From an uncultured Clostridia bacterium (lineage in GTDB: Bacteria; Bacillota; Clostridia; Oscillospirales; Butyricicoccaceae), in assembly GCA_910586575.1 (NCBI GenBank), contig CAJUJQ010000082.1:1-14104 (forward strand): a stretch of 14,104 bases of DNA, written 5' to 3'. Below are positions 4,816 to 12,929 of this stretch, piece by piece. Made by a program: the position numbers and the translations under genes. The notes under the pieces are model-generated. The model searched no databases and was not told the origin of the DNA. It saw nothing but the letters and a program-made list of their open reading frames with translations. Each line of letters opens with the position of its first letter. Position 1 is the first letter of the stretch.

Positions 4816-7311
4816 TCACTGCGTCTCCAGAAGATCAAACAATGTCGGGACGTCCTCCTTTTCGTCCTCGGTTTTGAGATATGCGACGGCGTCCCGGAAA
4901 TAATCCGGATTCAATTCAATCGAATAACCGCGCCGCCCCAGCTTCATGGCCTCCAGCGCAACGGTTCCCAGACCTCCGAACGGGTCAAGCACAAGGTCTC
5001 CCGGATTGCTGTAACGGTTGATAACACGGTCAACGATATCAAATTGCAGCGGACAGACGTGCAGCTGCTGGCGTCGTCTGCTTTGGGTGGTGTTCAGCGT
5101 TTTCATGCGGTTCACATCGTCCCATACCTCCGGCGAACCCGACGCGGGCGGAATCGTCATAAAAGTTTTGGAAAGCTTCCCTTTATCCGCCAGCGCGTCC
5201 TGCATTTCGACATGACCCTCATAATCATAGACATGCTCGCGGCAGAACGTTTTGAACCGTCTTTGCAGCTCGCCCAGCCCGAGCCGGGACAGCTCTTCCG
5301 GCTTCAGCAAACGGTCGCCGCTGGACCGCCAAAACGCATGTGCATCCAGCTGCCAGCGCCCCAGGGAATATTCCTCCTTGCTTTTCTTCACCGGCTCGTC
5401 GGCGTATGCTTTCGAGCGGTCAGTCGGCAGCTTCCGGAACAGCAGCACATATTCCGGACAGCCGACGCCCATTTTTGTCCCGTCCCTGCACTGTTCGCTG
5501 TAGCCAAGCCGATAGGTTTGGTTGTTCTCCCGCACCACGTCTGTTACAACCGTAATCATGCCGAAGTACGCAAACCCATGCTTTATGTAATGCTGGATAC
5601 ACATTGCGTGAAACGGCTCCATGGTCGGCATCCCCGTGCCGGTCACGCTGCCGAACAATACGCGGTCTTTCACATGGATAGCTGCCACCCGCCCCGGCTT
5701 CAGCACCCGCAGCAGCTGTGGCGTCAAATAATCCATTTGCTCGAAAAATCGCGCGGTATCCTCATTGTGTCCGAAATCGTTATAGCTCGGCGTGTACTCA
5801 TAGTGATTGGAAAACGGGATTGACGTGTGAATTAAATCAATGCTGTTTTCCTTCATATGCGCGGTTTCTTCTACACAATCATTATTGACCGCGGTAAACT
5901 TTTCCCCTTTCACTTCCATGCGGCAAATTCCGATGCTCCTTTCCATCTGCGCAGCGGCATTGCGCGACAATCCATATTTCCGGATAATCTCGCCCATCTT
6001 CCGTTCCAGCTCCTCATGCCGCCGCCATTTCTCCATCAGAACGCGGTAAATTTCCTGTTCTGCTTCGGTGTAAATAATATCGATTACAACATGTCCCGTC
6101 TGCAAAAAGCGGTAAATGCGGTGGATTGCCTGTATAAAGTCATTGAAATTGTAATCAATGCCGACAAACACCGCCCGCCTGCAATGCCGCTGAAAGTTGC
6201 AGCCCGAACCGGAAAGATCCTTCTTTGTCGCAAAAATCCGCGTGCGGCCCTCCGAAAAATCAATCACGCGCCGTTCCCGTTCGTCGTAATCCATGGAGCC
6301 GTAAATGTCAACCGCTTCTGGGATCACACGCTTGATTTCGTTACGCTCGGCTTCCCGGTCGTGCCAGAGGATGAAATGCTCGTCCGGTTCGCTGTCCACG
6401 ATTTCTTTCGCTTTCTGCACCCGGACTGCAATGCTCTCTGATTTTTCCCGGCTTGCCTCGGTCAATGACATAGCCGCGTCGTTGGTAAATTTGATCTGGC
6501 CGTCCCGGTTCTCTGCCGCCCCGTAAGTATCCCGCAGCATATGTGTGCGCACTTCCAGCGGCGGCAGGGTGTACCCTTCATCCGAGTACCCCAAATCGGA
6601 CGGCCTGGACAGGAAAAGGCCCCACGTGGATACCCACAGCCAGAATTCTTCTTCCTTGTGCGGGTACAGGGTCAGGTTGCCCGCCTTCGTGCTGTCCCGC
6701 TGAAAGAACCGCGTCAGCGCCTGCCCGGTGTCCATCACTTCCAGGAATCCGGCATAATGGATCAGCTCTTTGTACCGGTTCGGGGAAGGCGTCGCGGTCG
6801 CTACGAGCTTGAACCGCACGCCCCGGAACTTGTCCAGGAAAGCCTGATATGTCTTTGAGCCGAACGAACGCAGCACACTTGCCTCATCCAAACAGCAGGC
6901 CGTGAACGCATTCGGGTCGATGTCACCGTCGCGCACGCGCTCATAGTTGGTCAGCAGGATGTCGCTGCCTGCCGCTGCGGCCTCCGCCATTGTACGGACA
7001 TACTGCGGCGGCTGCTCCCAGCCCAGCAGCTGCACCGCGTCGCGTTGGAACTCCTGCCGCACGCCCAGCGGGAGGACAATCAGCGCCCTGCCGCCCGCGT
7101 GCTTCACCGCTAACCGGCAAAACTCCAGCTCCTGCGCCGTCTTGCCCAGGCCGAACTTTTCAAACAGCCCGCGCCTGCCGCCTTCCAGCGCCCATTTTAC
7201 CGCGTCCCGCTGGTGCGGCTTGAGCGCGGGGCTGATTTCATCTGCGGATACCGAAGTACCGGATTTGGGAGCGGCCACAATCTTTGTGCGCAGGAAATCA
7301 AGATAATTCAT
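4816..7311 (-). CDS. SNF2/DEAD-like helicase fused to a beta-type DNA methyltransferase
   Basis: This 831-residue fusion starts at MNYLDFLRTK, with GAAGAAGG six bases before ATG 7311; an in-frame ATG at 7344 lacks such a site. Residues about 25-450 form a superfamily-2 helicase: Walker A KFGLGKT (52-58), motif II LDEA (141-144), motif III TATP (172-175) and motif VI QAIHRIYR (394-401). Residues about 465-831 form an AdoMet-dependent DNA methyltransferase, with motif IV TSIPFSNHYEY (496 on) before motif I DPFGGLGT (776-783), the beta-class order used by many N4-cytosine and N6-adenine enzymes. Motif IV is TSIPF, not the canonical TSPPY. Phage enzymes of this kind may protect viral DNA from host restriction or mark it during replication. 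The helicase half could move along DNA to find sites. Single-gene fusions of this type exist in other phages as far as I recall. Target sequence unknown. Confidence 0.85.
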   Translation of the reverse strand: MNYLDFLRTKIVAAPKSGTSVSADEISPALKPHQRDAVKWALEGGRRGLFEKFGLGKTAQELEFCRLAVKHAGGRALIVLPLGVRQEFQRDAVQLLGWEQPPQYVRTMAEAAAAGSDILLTNYERVRDGDIDPNAFTACCLDEASVLRSFGSKTYQAFLDKFRGVRFKLVATATPSPNRYKELIHYAGFLEVMDTGQALTRFFQRDSTKAGNLTLYPHKEEEFWLWVSTWGLFLSRPSDLGYSDEGYTLPPLEVRTHMLRDTYGAAENRDGQIKFTNDAAMSLTEASREKSESIAVRVQKAKEIVDSEPDEHFILWHDREAERNEIKRVIPEAVDIYGSMDYDERERRVIDFSEGRTRIFATKKDLSGSGCNFQRHCRRAVFVGIDYNFNDFIQAIHRIYRFLQTGHVVIDIIYTEAEQEIYRVLMEKWRRHEELERKMGEIIRKYGLSRNAAAQMERSIGICRMEVKGEKFTAVNNDCVEETAHMKENSIDLIHTSIPFSNHYEYTPSYNDFGHNEDTARFFEQMDYLTPQLLRVLKPGRVAAIHVKDRVLFGSVTGTGMPTMEPFHAMCIQHYIKHGFAYFGMITVVTDVVRENNQTYRLGYSEQCRDGTKMGVGCPEYVLLFRKLPTDRSKAYADEPVKKSKEEYSLGRWQLDAHAFWRSSGDRLLKPEELSRLGLGELQRRFKTFCREHVYDYEGHVEMQDALADKGKLSKTFMTIPPASGSPEVWDDVNRMKTLNTTQSRRRQQLHVCPLQFDIVDRVINRYSNPGDLVLDPFGGLGTVALEAMKLGRRGYSIELNPDYFRDAVAYLKTEDEKEDVPTLFDLLETQ

Positions 7312-7359
7312 TTCGAACCTTCTTCCGAATCGTCGCTGCCGCATAAGCAGCCATCAAAA

Positions 7360-8349
7360 TCAATCGCGATTGCTTTCATCATCGCTGTCCACTGTCCTTT
7401 CTTCGTCCTGTCCGTCACATGGATCCTGACATCCCCGGAGATCGTCCATTTCCCGCGCGGCAGCGGCATTATGCCGTTTTACAGCTTCGATCCATTCCCG
7501 GTTAAAATCCGATGTGTCAATGCTTGACGTGATTTTCGGCGCGGCAGGCGGAACATAATTTTTCAATACGCCGCAGACATACGCCTGTATGTCGGCAGCC
7601 GGTCTTTTCTGCAAATTACTGTAAGCAATATTTACCGCGTCTATCAGCATTTCATTGGTCAACCCTGATTCCTTCCGCTTCCGCGCGGTTGACAGCACGC
7701 CGATATTCGGAACCGCACCAAACAAATTTTCAAACCGCTCGATAAACGAACAAAGCGAAATATTATTTACTATACATTGCTTTAATGTATTTTGATTTAT
7801 ATTATTTTCTTCTTTTTTATTTTGTGGGATTTCTGCCGCCGGTAACGAAGTTTCCGGCGCTGATAACTCCGTTTTTGCGCGTAAAAACGAATTTAGGTAA
7901 ATGGGATTAGACGGGCTGATAACTCTCATCTCGTCCTCGGTCAGGATCCATATCTTAGGGTCTATCCGCGCGTCTTTGCGGTTTTTCACCCGTTTATAAT
8001 ATTGTTCCTGCGCTCTGTGGGAAGTAATAAATCCCGCCCGGTAGAGGTCGCGGCTAAATAGTCTGCACGCCGCCAGGCAGTCTATCAACTTCCGTATGGT
8101 ATCGGTAGCCGGTTCGTACTTCCCGCCGGAAAGCACGTCGTTTCGTATGGTCCAGATCACATCGTCGCGCGTCTGGTCGTTGTACTCGATATAGTAGCCT
8201 TTATCGCGGTACAGGATGCAAAGCAGCTCCAGATATACCACAATTGCCAGATAGCCGTATTCCTGCCGCGCCAGCCGCAGCTTTGGGTCGCTCAGCGCGT
8301 AGCAGTCCAGCGGGAACCAATCGAGATCAATTTTCGGTGGTCTCCCCAT
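7360..8349 (-). CDS. DUF4373-type phage replication initiator
   Basis: The 329-residue product starts MGRPPKIDLDWFPLD, the hallmark opening of the Lin1244/Lin1753-like N-terminal domain (DUF4373). That domain spans about residues 1-105 and includes the helical VVYLELLCILYRDKGYYIEY section. This domain occurs in phage replication proteins with a winged-helix-like fold that act like lambda O, binding the origin and recruiting the helicase machinery. A low-complexity, Asn/Lys/Glu-rich linker (about 175-195) precedes a C-terminal domain with SLCSFIERFENLFG and a DnaD-like 'LIDAVNIAYSNLQKRP...YVCGVLKNY' pattern. The start at 8349 is preferred over ATG 8364 because it matches the family start and has GGGGGTGAT upstream. 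The end is strongly acidic. The DNA of the linker is unusually AT-rich. Confidence 0.8.
   Translation of the reverse strand: MGRPPKIDLDWFPLDCYALSDPKLRLARQEYGYLAIVVYLELLCILYRDKGYYIEYNDQTRDDVIWTIRNDVLSGGKYEPATDTIRKLIDCLAACRLFSRDLYRAGFITSHRAQEQYYKRVKNRKDARIDPKIWILTEDEMRVISPSNPIYLNSFLRAKTELSAPETSLPAAEIPQNKKEENNINQNTLKQCIVNNISLCSFIERFENLFGAVPNIGVLSTARKRKESGLTNEMLIDAVNIAYSNLQKRPAADIQAYVCGVLKNYVPPAAPKITSSIDTSDFNREWIEAVKRHNAAAAREMDDLRGCQDPCDGQDEERTVDSDDESNRD
7745..7925. other. Candidate phage replication origin inside the initiator gene
   Basis: Within the initiator gene, about 7755-7825 is very AT-rich (runs such as TTTGATTTATATTATTTTC), in contrast to its GC-richer flanks. Next to it, the 11-bp sequence GCTGATAACTC occurs twice in the same orientation (7859-7869 and 7915-7925). 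Between these copies is an inverted repeat, CGTTTTT/AAAAACG, with a 6-nt spacer (7870-7889). Initiator-binding repeats beside an AT-rich unwinding region within the initiator's own gene is the lambda-like arrangement. The assignment is an inference; two repeat copies are few. Confidence 0.35.
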
Positions 8350-8380
8350 TGCAATCACCCCCATTCATGGGGAGGCAGGG

Positions 8381-8403
8381 GGGGCGGCAATCCGCGCCGC
8401 CCC
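8381..8403. other. GC-rich intercistronic hairpin
   Basis: A perfect 8-bp inverted repeat, GGGGCGGC (8381-8388) and GCCGCCCC (8396-8403), has a 7-nt loop. It lies in the 62-nt gap between the DUF2303-like gene and the initiator gene, the widest gap in the replication block. There is no T-run on either strand, so it is not a canonical terminator. An mRNA-stability or processing hairpin is the simplest reading. Confidence 0.5.
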
Positions 8404-8411
8404 GCCGCATT

Positions 8412-9149
8412 TTACGCCAGGATAATCACCTTGTCCGCCATCTCTCTCGGGATATGACAAATGAAATAATCCTTGATCCGCTGCACCGCGTCATACTGCC
8501 ACGCGTTGCCGTCCGCCGAAAACAATGCCGCCGTTACGCCGTTCTCGCCGCCGCGCAGACGGAAAACAAACGGGCTTTCCGGCTGTTCAATTTCCCGGAA
8601 GGTCCGGTACGGGGCAAGGCTGACCGGGTTGGGGACATTGACTTGTCTGACCATGCTCAGACCGCTGCGCGCGACAACGGACTGCGTTGACCCGTCGTCG
8701 GTCTGCTGCACGCTTTTGCTGTCGGTCACGTTGGAAACCAGCTGCACCAATGCGCGGACATTCTCACTGTCCACAAAGAACTGCTGCATATTGATGATAA
8801 AGGTTTCCACATCCATGAACACGCCCTCGCGGAAGCGCGCGGGTTCGGTCGAAGCCTGGAGCAGCACCTCACGGTGCTTGTCTCCATTCAGCTCCATGCA
8901 CAGATTCACATGCTTGTGGTCGCGCACATGGATGATATACCGGCGCTTATCGTCCAGCGCATGCTCATCCGCGCCGCTGACAATATAGTCGAGTACCGAG
9001 CTCAGGGTACCAACCTCCATCGGATGCGCCAGAAGTTCCCGGTTCAACCGGACGTAGTCTCTATTCCGAAGAAAGGTTTCGTCGCCGATCCTGATCGTAA
9101 CAGGCTGCGCCAGATCCAGAATCTTTTCAATTGCTGCTTTCAACATCAT
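8412..9149 (-). CDS. Conserved phage protein, DUF2303/YfdQ-like (putative)
   Basis: This is a 245-residue soluble protein. The diagnostic stretch is near residues 170-200: VPNPVSLAPYRTFREIEQPESPFVFR, reported here as VPNPVSLAPYRTF followed by EIEQPESPFVFR, then ALFSADGNAWQYDAVQRIKDY. I associate this with a phage family often found beside the 'replication terminator' gene and tentatively with DUF2303. The N-terminal half (MEVGTLSSVLDYIVSG ... IHVRDHKHVNLCMEL) also fits. No catalytic motif is evident and the function is unknown. Two start codons are adjacent (ATGATG); AAGGAGG lies 4 bases before the first and 7 before the second, so initiation at 9146 is at least as likely. A GC-rich hairpin follows the stop. 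Confidence 0.6.
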   Translation of the reverse strand: MMLKAAIEKILDLAQPVTIRIGDETFLRNRDYVRLNRELLAHPMEVGTLSSVLDYIVSGADEHALDDKRRYIIHVRDHKHVNLCMELNGDKHREVLLQASTEPARFREGVFMDVETFIINMQQFFVDSENVRALVQLVSNVTDSKSVQQTDDGSTQSVVARSGLSMVRQVNVPNPVSLAPYRTFREIEQPESPFVFRLRGGENGVTAALFSADGNAWQYDAVQRIKDYFICHIPREMADKVIILA

Positions 9150-9158
9150 TTTTCCTCC

Positions 9159-9536
9159 TTACGCCCGCTTTGCGAGCTGAATGATTTTCGGTTTCTCCTG
9201 CATACCGCCCGAAAAATTGAGCTGTCCGGGCGTCTGCGGCGTGTACTCCATCACCGCCGGGTCGTCAGCGGAGCCGCCGAGCAGCAGCGTCGTATCGAGC
9301 TGACGAACGGAAGCAAGCTTCGAGCTGACGTCGGCTTTCACGGACATGCTGCGCCGGTCGTCAGTTGGCGTCATGGTGATTTTGATGGTCAGCGTCCTCG
9401 GCTTTTTCGCCTCGGTATTCAGGTCGAGCATATTGCGCGCCACGCGGTCAAATTCGTAATTTACGCGCTCTGCCACAGCGCCGCCCATGATTTCCAACAG
9501 GGAAATTTCCCGGACTTCACCGTTGTCTTCCTTCAT
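9159..9536 (-). CDS. Phage 'replication terminator protein' family protein
   Basis: This 125-residue protein has the layout that automated pipelines label 'replication terminator protein' in clostridial phages. A helical N-terminus (EISLLEIMGGAVAERVNYEFDRV) is followed by NxLDLNTEAKKPRTLTIKITMTP and then a beta-rich region ending in a variable tail. The name is historical; no termination activity is established for these phage proteins as far as I know, and the sequence shows no recognisable DNA-binding motif. The ribosome site is excellent, AAGGAGGT seven bases upstream of the ATG at 9536. The gene lies in the middle of the replication block and is followed after 9 nt by the next gene. Confidence 0.65.
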   Translation of the reverse strand: MKEDNGEVREISLLEIMGGAVAERVNYEFDRVARNMLDLNTEAKKPRTLTIKITMTPTDDRRSMSVKADVSSKLASVRQLDTTLLLGGSADDPAVMEYTPQTPGQLNFSGGMQEKPKIIQLAKRA

Positions 9537-9551
9537 TGCGGATACCTCCTT

Positions 9552-10262
9552 TTACTTTTCACAAATCACAATCCGGATACCGGGAAACGCCTGCTCAAAC
9601 CGCCGTTTGAAGCCTTCCGCGTCCGAATACGCATCGGACAGGTGCATCAGATAGATGCAGCGGCACTTTGACAGGTCGAGCCTGCGCAGGTACCGCAGCG
9701 CGGTTTCGATCTCCATATGGCAGCGCTTGGTACGTTCTTTCCGGAACCAAAACTTTTTATCCGGGTCCGGGTACCGGTTCATGATTTTCTCGGCATAATT
9801 GCACTCAATGGCGACCGTATCCAGCCCCTTAACAATGTAATTCAGGTTCACTGTATCGATAGCGAACAGCAGCCGTTCCCCGGTGCGGCTGTCCTCAATG
9901 AGCCAGCCGAGCGGTTCCTCGGTGTTGTGGAACACGCGGAAGGCGAGCACCCGCAGACAGCCGAACATTGCCGTTTCACCGGCTGCAATCAGCCTTGCCT
10001 CGTTCATATCGTCCTTGTGGGCAAGCGCCGTGCCGTAACTCATGTACACAGGAATCCCCAAACGCAGCAGCTGCTTTGCGGCCTTGCCGTGGTCGCCGTG
10101 CTCGTGGGTGACCAGGCAGGCGGCAAGCTTCGGCAGCGTGCCGCCCAGCCGCCGTCTCAGTTCGCTTACTGTTATACCACATTCCAGGAGCAAATGCGTC
10201 TCCCCGTCGCTCAACAGATAGGCATTGCCCGCGGACGAGCTTGCAAGCGGTAAAAAGGTCAT
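9552..10262 (-). CDS. MBL-fold metallo-hydrolase (YycJ/WalJ-like, possible exonuclease)
   Basis: This 236-residue protein has the full metallo-beta-lactamase metal-binding set: THEHGDHGK (HxHxDH, 52-60), His112 in VFHNTEEP, Asp136 in FAIDT and His207 in LMHLSD. The N-terminus (LASSSAGNAYLL) is typical of the YycJ/WalJ branch, whose characterised members are reported to have DNA exonuclease activity; the same chemistry is plausible but unproven here. The start at 10262 was chosen because it overlaps the previous stop as ATGA. A longer in-frame start at 10415 would add 51 residues of arginine- and glycine-rich shadow sequence antiparallel to nothing conserved. Its placement beside an SbcC-like ATPase and an SSB-like protein suggests a recombination or end-processing module in which this protein supplies the nuclease. 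Confidence 0.85.
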   Translation of the reverse strand: MTFLPLASSSAGNAYLLSDGETHLLLECGITVSELRRRLGGTLPKLAACLVTHEHGDHGKAAKQLLRLGIPVYMSYGTALAHKDDMNEARLIAAGETAMFGCLRVLAFRVFHNTEEPLGWLIEDSRTGERLLFAIDTVNLNYIVKGLDTVAIECNYAEKIMNRYPDPDKKFWFRKERTKRCHMEIETALRYLRRLDLSKCRCIYLMHLSDAYSDAEGFKRRFEQAFPGIRIVICEK

Positions 10263-10936
10263 ATCGGGCACGCGTCCTTTCCGTCCGCATCCTCCGGCGG
10301 TTCCGGGCGTGTCGCCGGCGCGGAGCGCCCCTCTAGAAACGCGTCCTCCGGCGGCGTTTCCTCTGGCGGGTCGATTTGGTACTGTGTGGACTTTTCGATT
10401 TTCTTCTGAATCCACTCGGGCAGCTTTGCAAAGACAGCCTCGTCCCGGTCGTCGATATCGAACAAAAGCAGTTCGCTTTCCGGCTTGCCGACCTGCAAAC
10501 TCTTCGGTACGCCCATCGCGCCGGTAATCTTGTTGTACTGCTCGCTGTCCTTTTCTTCCAGTGACACCGAAAGCAGACAGTTCTTGCCAAGCATCTGTGT
10601 CAGGTCAAACCCGCTGCCCTCCAGCGAAAGCTCGTCCTCGGTGAGCGGCCTGCCAAGCCACGCGGTCAGCGTTTTATAAAGCTTTGACCGCTCATGAAGG
10701 CTCTGTGTCATTTCCATCGACAGCCAGCGCGGTTTATGTTCCCCGTCCACGTTGACGGTTTCCCCCAACAGCTCAAACAAGAAAATCACTTTGCTTACAT
10801 ACTTGCCCTGTTTCTCATCCTTAAACTTTTCATACTGCTCGCCAATGTCGATAATCCCGACGCAGGCGGAAGCATAGCTGCCGCCCGCAACCGGCGGGAC
10901 GCGGTTCTCCTTCTTGCGTTTCACCGTTAAGCTCAT
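10259..10936 (-). CDS. Phage ssDNA-binding-like protein (DUF669/OB-fold type, putative)
   Basis: This is a 225-residue soluble protein. Residues 12-150 hold a beta-rich core with the pattern 'VPPVAGGSYASACVGIIDIG ... VIFLFEL ... MTQSLHERSKLYKTLTAWLG'. I associate this pattern with the DUF669/Gp2.5-like proteins of tailed phages, proposed OB-fold single-strand DNA-binding proteins. After about residue 185 it becomes a proline- and glutamate-rich, largely acidic tail ending EDADGKDACPI, similar in character to the disordered acidic tails of SSBs that recruit partners. Its place between an SbcC-like ATPase and an MBL-fold hydrolase supports a role in replication or recombination. It overlaps both neighbours by 4 nt (ATGA), indicating tight translational coupling. 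The family assignment is from pattern memory only. Confidence 0.6.
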   Translation of the reverse strand: MSLTVKRKKENRVPPVAGGSYASACVGIIDIGEQYEKFKDEKQGKYVSKVIFLFELLGETVNVDGEHKPRWLSMEMTQSLHERSKLYKTLTAWLGRPLTEDELSLEGSGFDLTQMLGKNCLLSVSLEEKDSEQYNKITGAMGVPKSLQVGKPESELLLFDIDDRDEAVFAKLPEWIQKKIEKSTQYQIDPPEETPPEDAFLEGRSAPATRPEPPEDADGKDACPI

Positions 10937-12885
10937 GCGTATTTCAGCTCCTTCTGCCCCTCCAGGGCTTTCATAATAATCGTCTGGGTGTCCAGTTTCG
11001 GGACATTGGTAATCTCGCCCGCCTTGTCGATAAACACCGGCAGGCGCATATCGTAGGCGCGCATCAGGGCGTTAATGACATCCAGCCCCATCTTGGCCTT
11101 TTCGCCGTCCGAGACAGTCCCATAGGGACGGCCATCCGAAAGGATCGGGTCACAGCATTCGCTCAGCCCGCCGTTGACCTGCGGCACAAACAGCCGGAAC
11201 CGGGTGTTGTCGAACAGCGCGTTTACCGCGTCGGTAATCCGCTGGGACTTGTAGAGTGTAAATTCGTCGGCAAGGAACAGCAGCCCATCCAGCCGGGAGA
11301 CTTCCTCTCCGACGGCCTGCCGTTCGGACGCGTACCGTTCCATCCGCGCCCGCGCTTCCGCAAGGACATCCTCCTTGGCAAGCTGCCCGCGTAAGCCGTC
11401 CATCTCCACGGACAGCACCGCAGCCTTGCCGCGCAGCTCGTTTTCCAGCGACTTGTTGTCGTCGCACAGCTTCTGTACTTCCTGCCCGGCCTGCGCAAGC
11501 TCCGCCGTAACCGCCGCCTTGCGCGCCGCGTAATCGGGCAGGTCGCACACCTTGACCGGCTCCGGGACCGCTGCCGTTTCCAGCTTCGCCGCAAGATCCT
11601 CCTTCTTCAGCCGCAGCGCGGCAATTTCCAGGTCGAGCGCTTCCATACGCGCTTTCTTGTCCGCAACATCCTTCTTCAGAAGCTCCGAATCGTCAACCGC
11701 CTGCTGCTGGCGCGCCCGCTTCCCAGCCTCAAATTCCGCCTTGGCGTCCGCAATCTTATGCGCCGGGAGCGGCTGCCCGCAGCTCGGGCAGATTTTATCC
11801 CCTGCCCATTTCTCCTTGACAATCTCGCGCCAGCGCTTCCGGTAACCGTCCAGCCGAAGCTCGGCGGTGACAATATCGGCGTTGTCGCGATCAAACGCGG
11901 TTTCGCGGTCGGCCAGGCGCTGCATAACGCTGTCCAGATCCGCCTGAAGCGCCGCGCGCGGGTCCGCCTGCGGAACGGCCTGCGCCTGCCGGTGCGCGGT
12001 GTTTTCGTTTTCGAGCGCGGCCAGCCGGTTCGATGCCGCGGCCAGCCGGTTCCGTGCCGCTTCCAGCGCCGATTGATGTACAATGCCGGAAAGCTGCGCC
12101 TGAATTTCGTCATGCGCCGCTTGCCTGCGGGCAAGCTCCGCGCGCACCGCCCCGAAATCAATGCCCGAAATATCGCTGACCGTTTTTGCGCACTCATCCA
12201 TCCGGATCGGGTAGGCGTCCAGCGCCTTGTTTGCCTTCAGCCGCTCCGACCGCAGCCGCGCCCGGCAGTCATCCAGCGAATGCCGCCCCAGCTCGGCCAG
12301 CAGCGGCGCAAATTTCGGCTGCTCGGCCAGGATCGACGCGTCGTCTCCCACCTTACACAGGTCAAACAGCAGCGCCCGGCGGCCCTTCCAGGGCATATCA
12401 TTGCAAAAATAGTACACATCGGTCAGCAGCCGCCACTGTTCCTCAGTGACCATCGAAGACACAAACGCTTTGTATTCGCCCTCCTTCTTGGGCACGCCGT
12501 CAATAAAGCAGTCGGTCGTATTGCCCGAATACCTCGGCTCGGCGCAGCCTCGCGGCTTGGTCCACAGCTCGCGGTAGACCTTTTTGAGCGTCACCGGCAC
12601 GCCGTCCGATTCCAGTACGACGGTCACCGCAGGCATCACGCCGCTGCCCTGCGAGCCGTTCGGCTTTACCTGGAAATCAGACGGACGGTCGCCCGGCGTC
12701 CGCCCCTGCGCGTCCTTGCCAAACAGCACCCACGACACCGCGTCATAATGCGTGGTCTTGCCGCAGCCGTTCTCCCCCAGGATGATCAGGTCGCGGCCGT
12801 TCAGCTCTACCGCGCGGCGCTCGCAGCCTTTGAAATGCTCCATCTCAATCGAAATCAGTTTCAATTCTTTCATAATACTTGACAA
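10933..12885 (-). CDS. SbcC/Rad50-like coiled-coil AAA ATPase
   Basis: This 650-residue protein has the layout of a phage SbcC/Rad50/RecN-type SMC-like ATPase. The Walker A motif GENGCGKTT is at residues 37-45. Long alanine- and charge-rich coiled-coil segments lie at about 205-365 and 380-530. Between them is CPSCGQPL (366-373), the position and form of a zinc-hook CxxC. An ABC-type signature TVSDGEK lies near 590-596 and a Walker B-like strand LPVFID at 615-620. The family couples ATP-driven clamping of DNA ends to a partner nuclease in recombination or replication. Here the usual metallophosphoesterase partner (SbcD/Mre11) is absent and an MBL-fold protein lies two genes downstream. The start is uncertain: TTG at 12885 sits about 4 bases after GGAGG, while ATG at 12873 (646 residues, MKELKL) fits the family better but is 16 bases away. 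The stop overlaps the next start as ATGA. Confidence 0.9.
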   Translation of the reverse strand: MSSIMKELKLISIEMEHFKGCERRAVELNGRDLIILGENGCGKTTHYDAVSWVLFGKDAQGRTPGDRPSDFQVKPNGSQGSGVMPAVTVVLESDGVPVTLKKVYRELWTKPRGCAEPRYSGNTTDCFIDGVPKKEGEYKAFVSSMVTEEQWRLLTDVYYFCNDMPWKGRRALLFDLCKVGDDASILAEQPKFAPLLAELGRHSLDDCRARLRSERLKANKALDAYPIRMDECAKTVSDISGIDFGAVRAELARRQAAHDEIQAQLSGIVHQSALEAARNRLAAASNRLAALENENTAHRQAQAVPQADPRAALQADLDSVMQRLADRETAFDRDNADIVTAELRLDGYRKRWREIVKEKWAGDKICPSCGQPLPAHKIADAKAEFEAGKRARQQQAVDDSELLKKDVADKKARMEALDLEIAALRLKKEDLAAKLETAAVPEPVKVCDLPDYAARKAAVTAELAQAGQEVQKLCDDNKSLENELRGKAAVLSVEMDGLRGQLAKEDVLAEARARMERYASERQAVGEEVSRLDGLLFLADEFTLYKSQRITDAVNALFDNTRFRLFVPQVNGGLSECCDPILSDGRPYGTVSDGEKAKMGLDVINALMRAYDMRLPVFIDKAGEITNVPKLDTQTIIMKALEGQKELKYA

Positions 12886-12929
12886 ACCGCCTCCAAACGG
12901 TTATTCTATGAATGTGTTATTGTGTTTGC

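Noticed and set aside
7301..7354. A 17-codon leader frame (MAAYAATIRKK...) just before the helicase-methyltransferase start
   Set aside because: No ribosome site and no sign of attenuation structure; it is explained by chance between the initiator stop and the next gene's start.
8244..9671. Plus-strand frames opposite the replication genes
   Set aside because: Antisense shadows without ribosome sites or recognisable domains; the minus-strand genes have strong sites and family features.
10263..10415. 51-residue N-terminal extension of the MBL-fold protein
   Set aside because: The sequence is an Arg/Gly-rich frame shadow of the upstream gene's acidic tail; the start at 10262 with ATGA overlap matches the family's N-terminus.
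11758..12882. A 374-codon plus-strand open frame opposite the SbcC-like gene
   Set aside because: GC-rich antisense shadow of a certain gene; the translation is Arg/Pro/His-rich with no motifs, and the minus-strand product has clear Walker A, CxxC and signature motifs.
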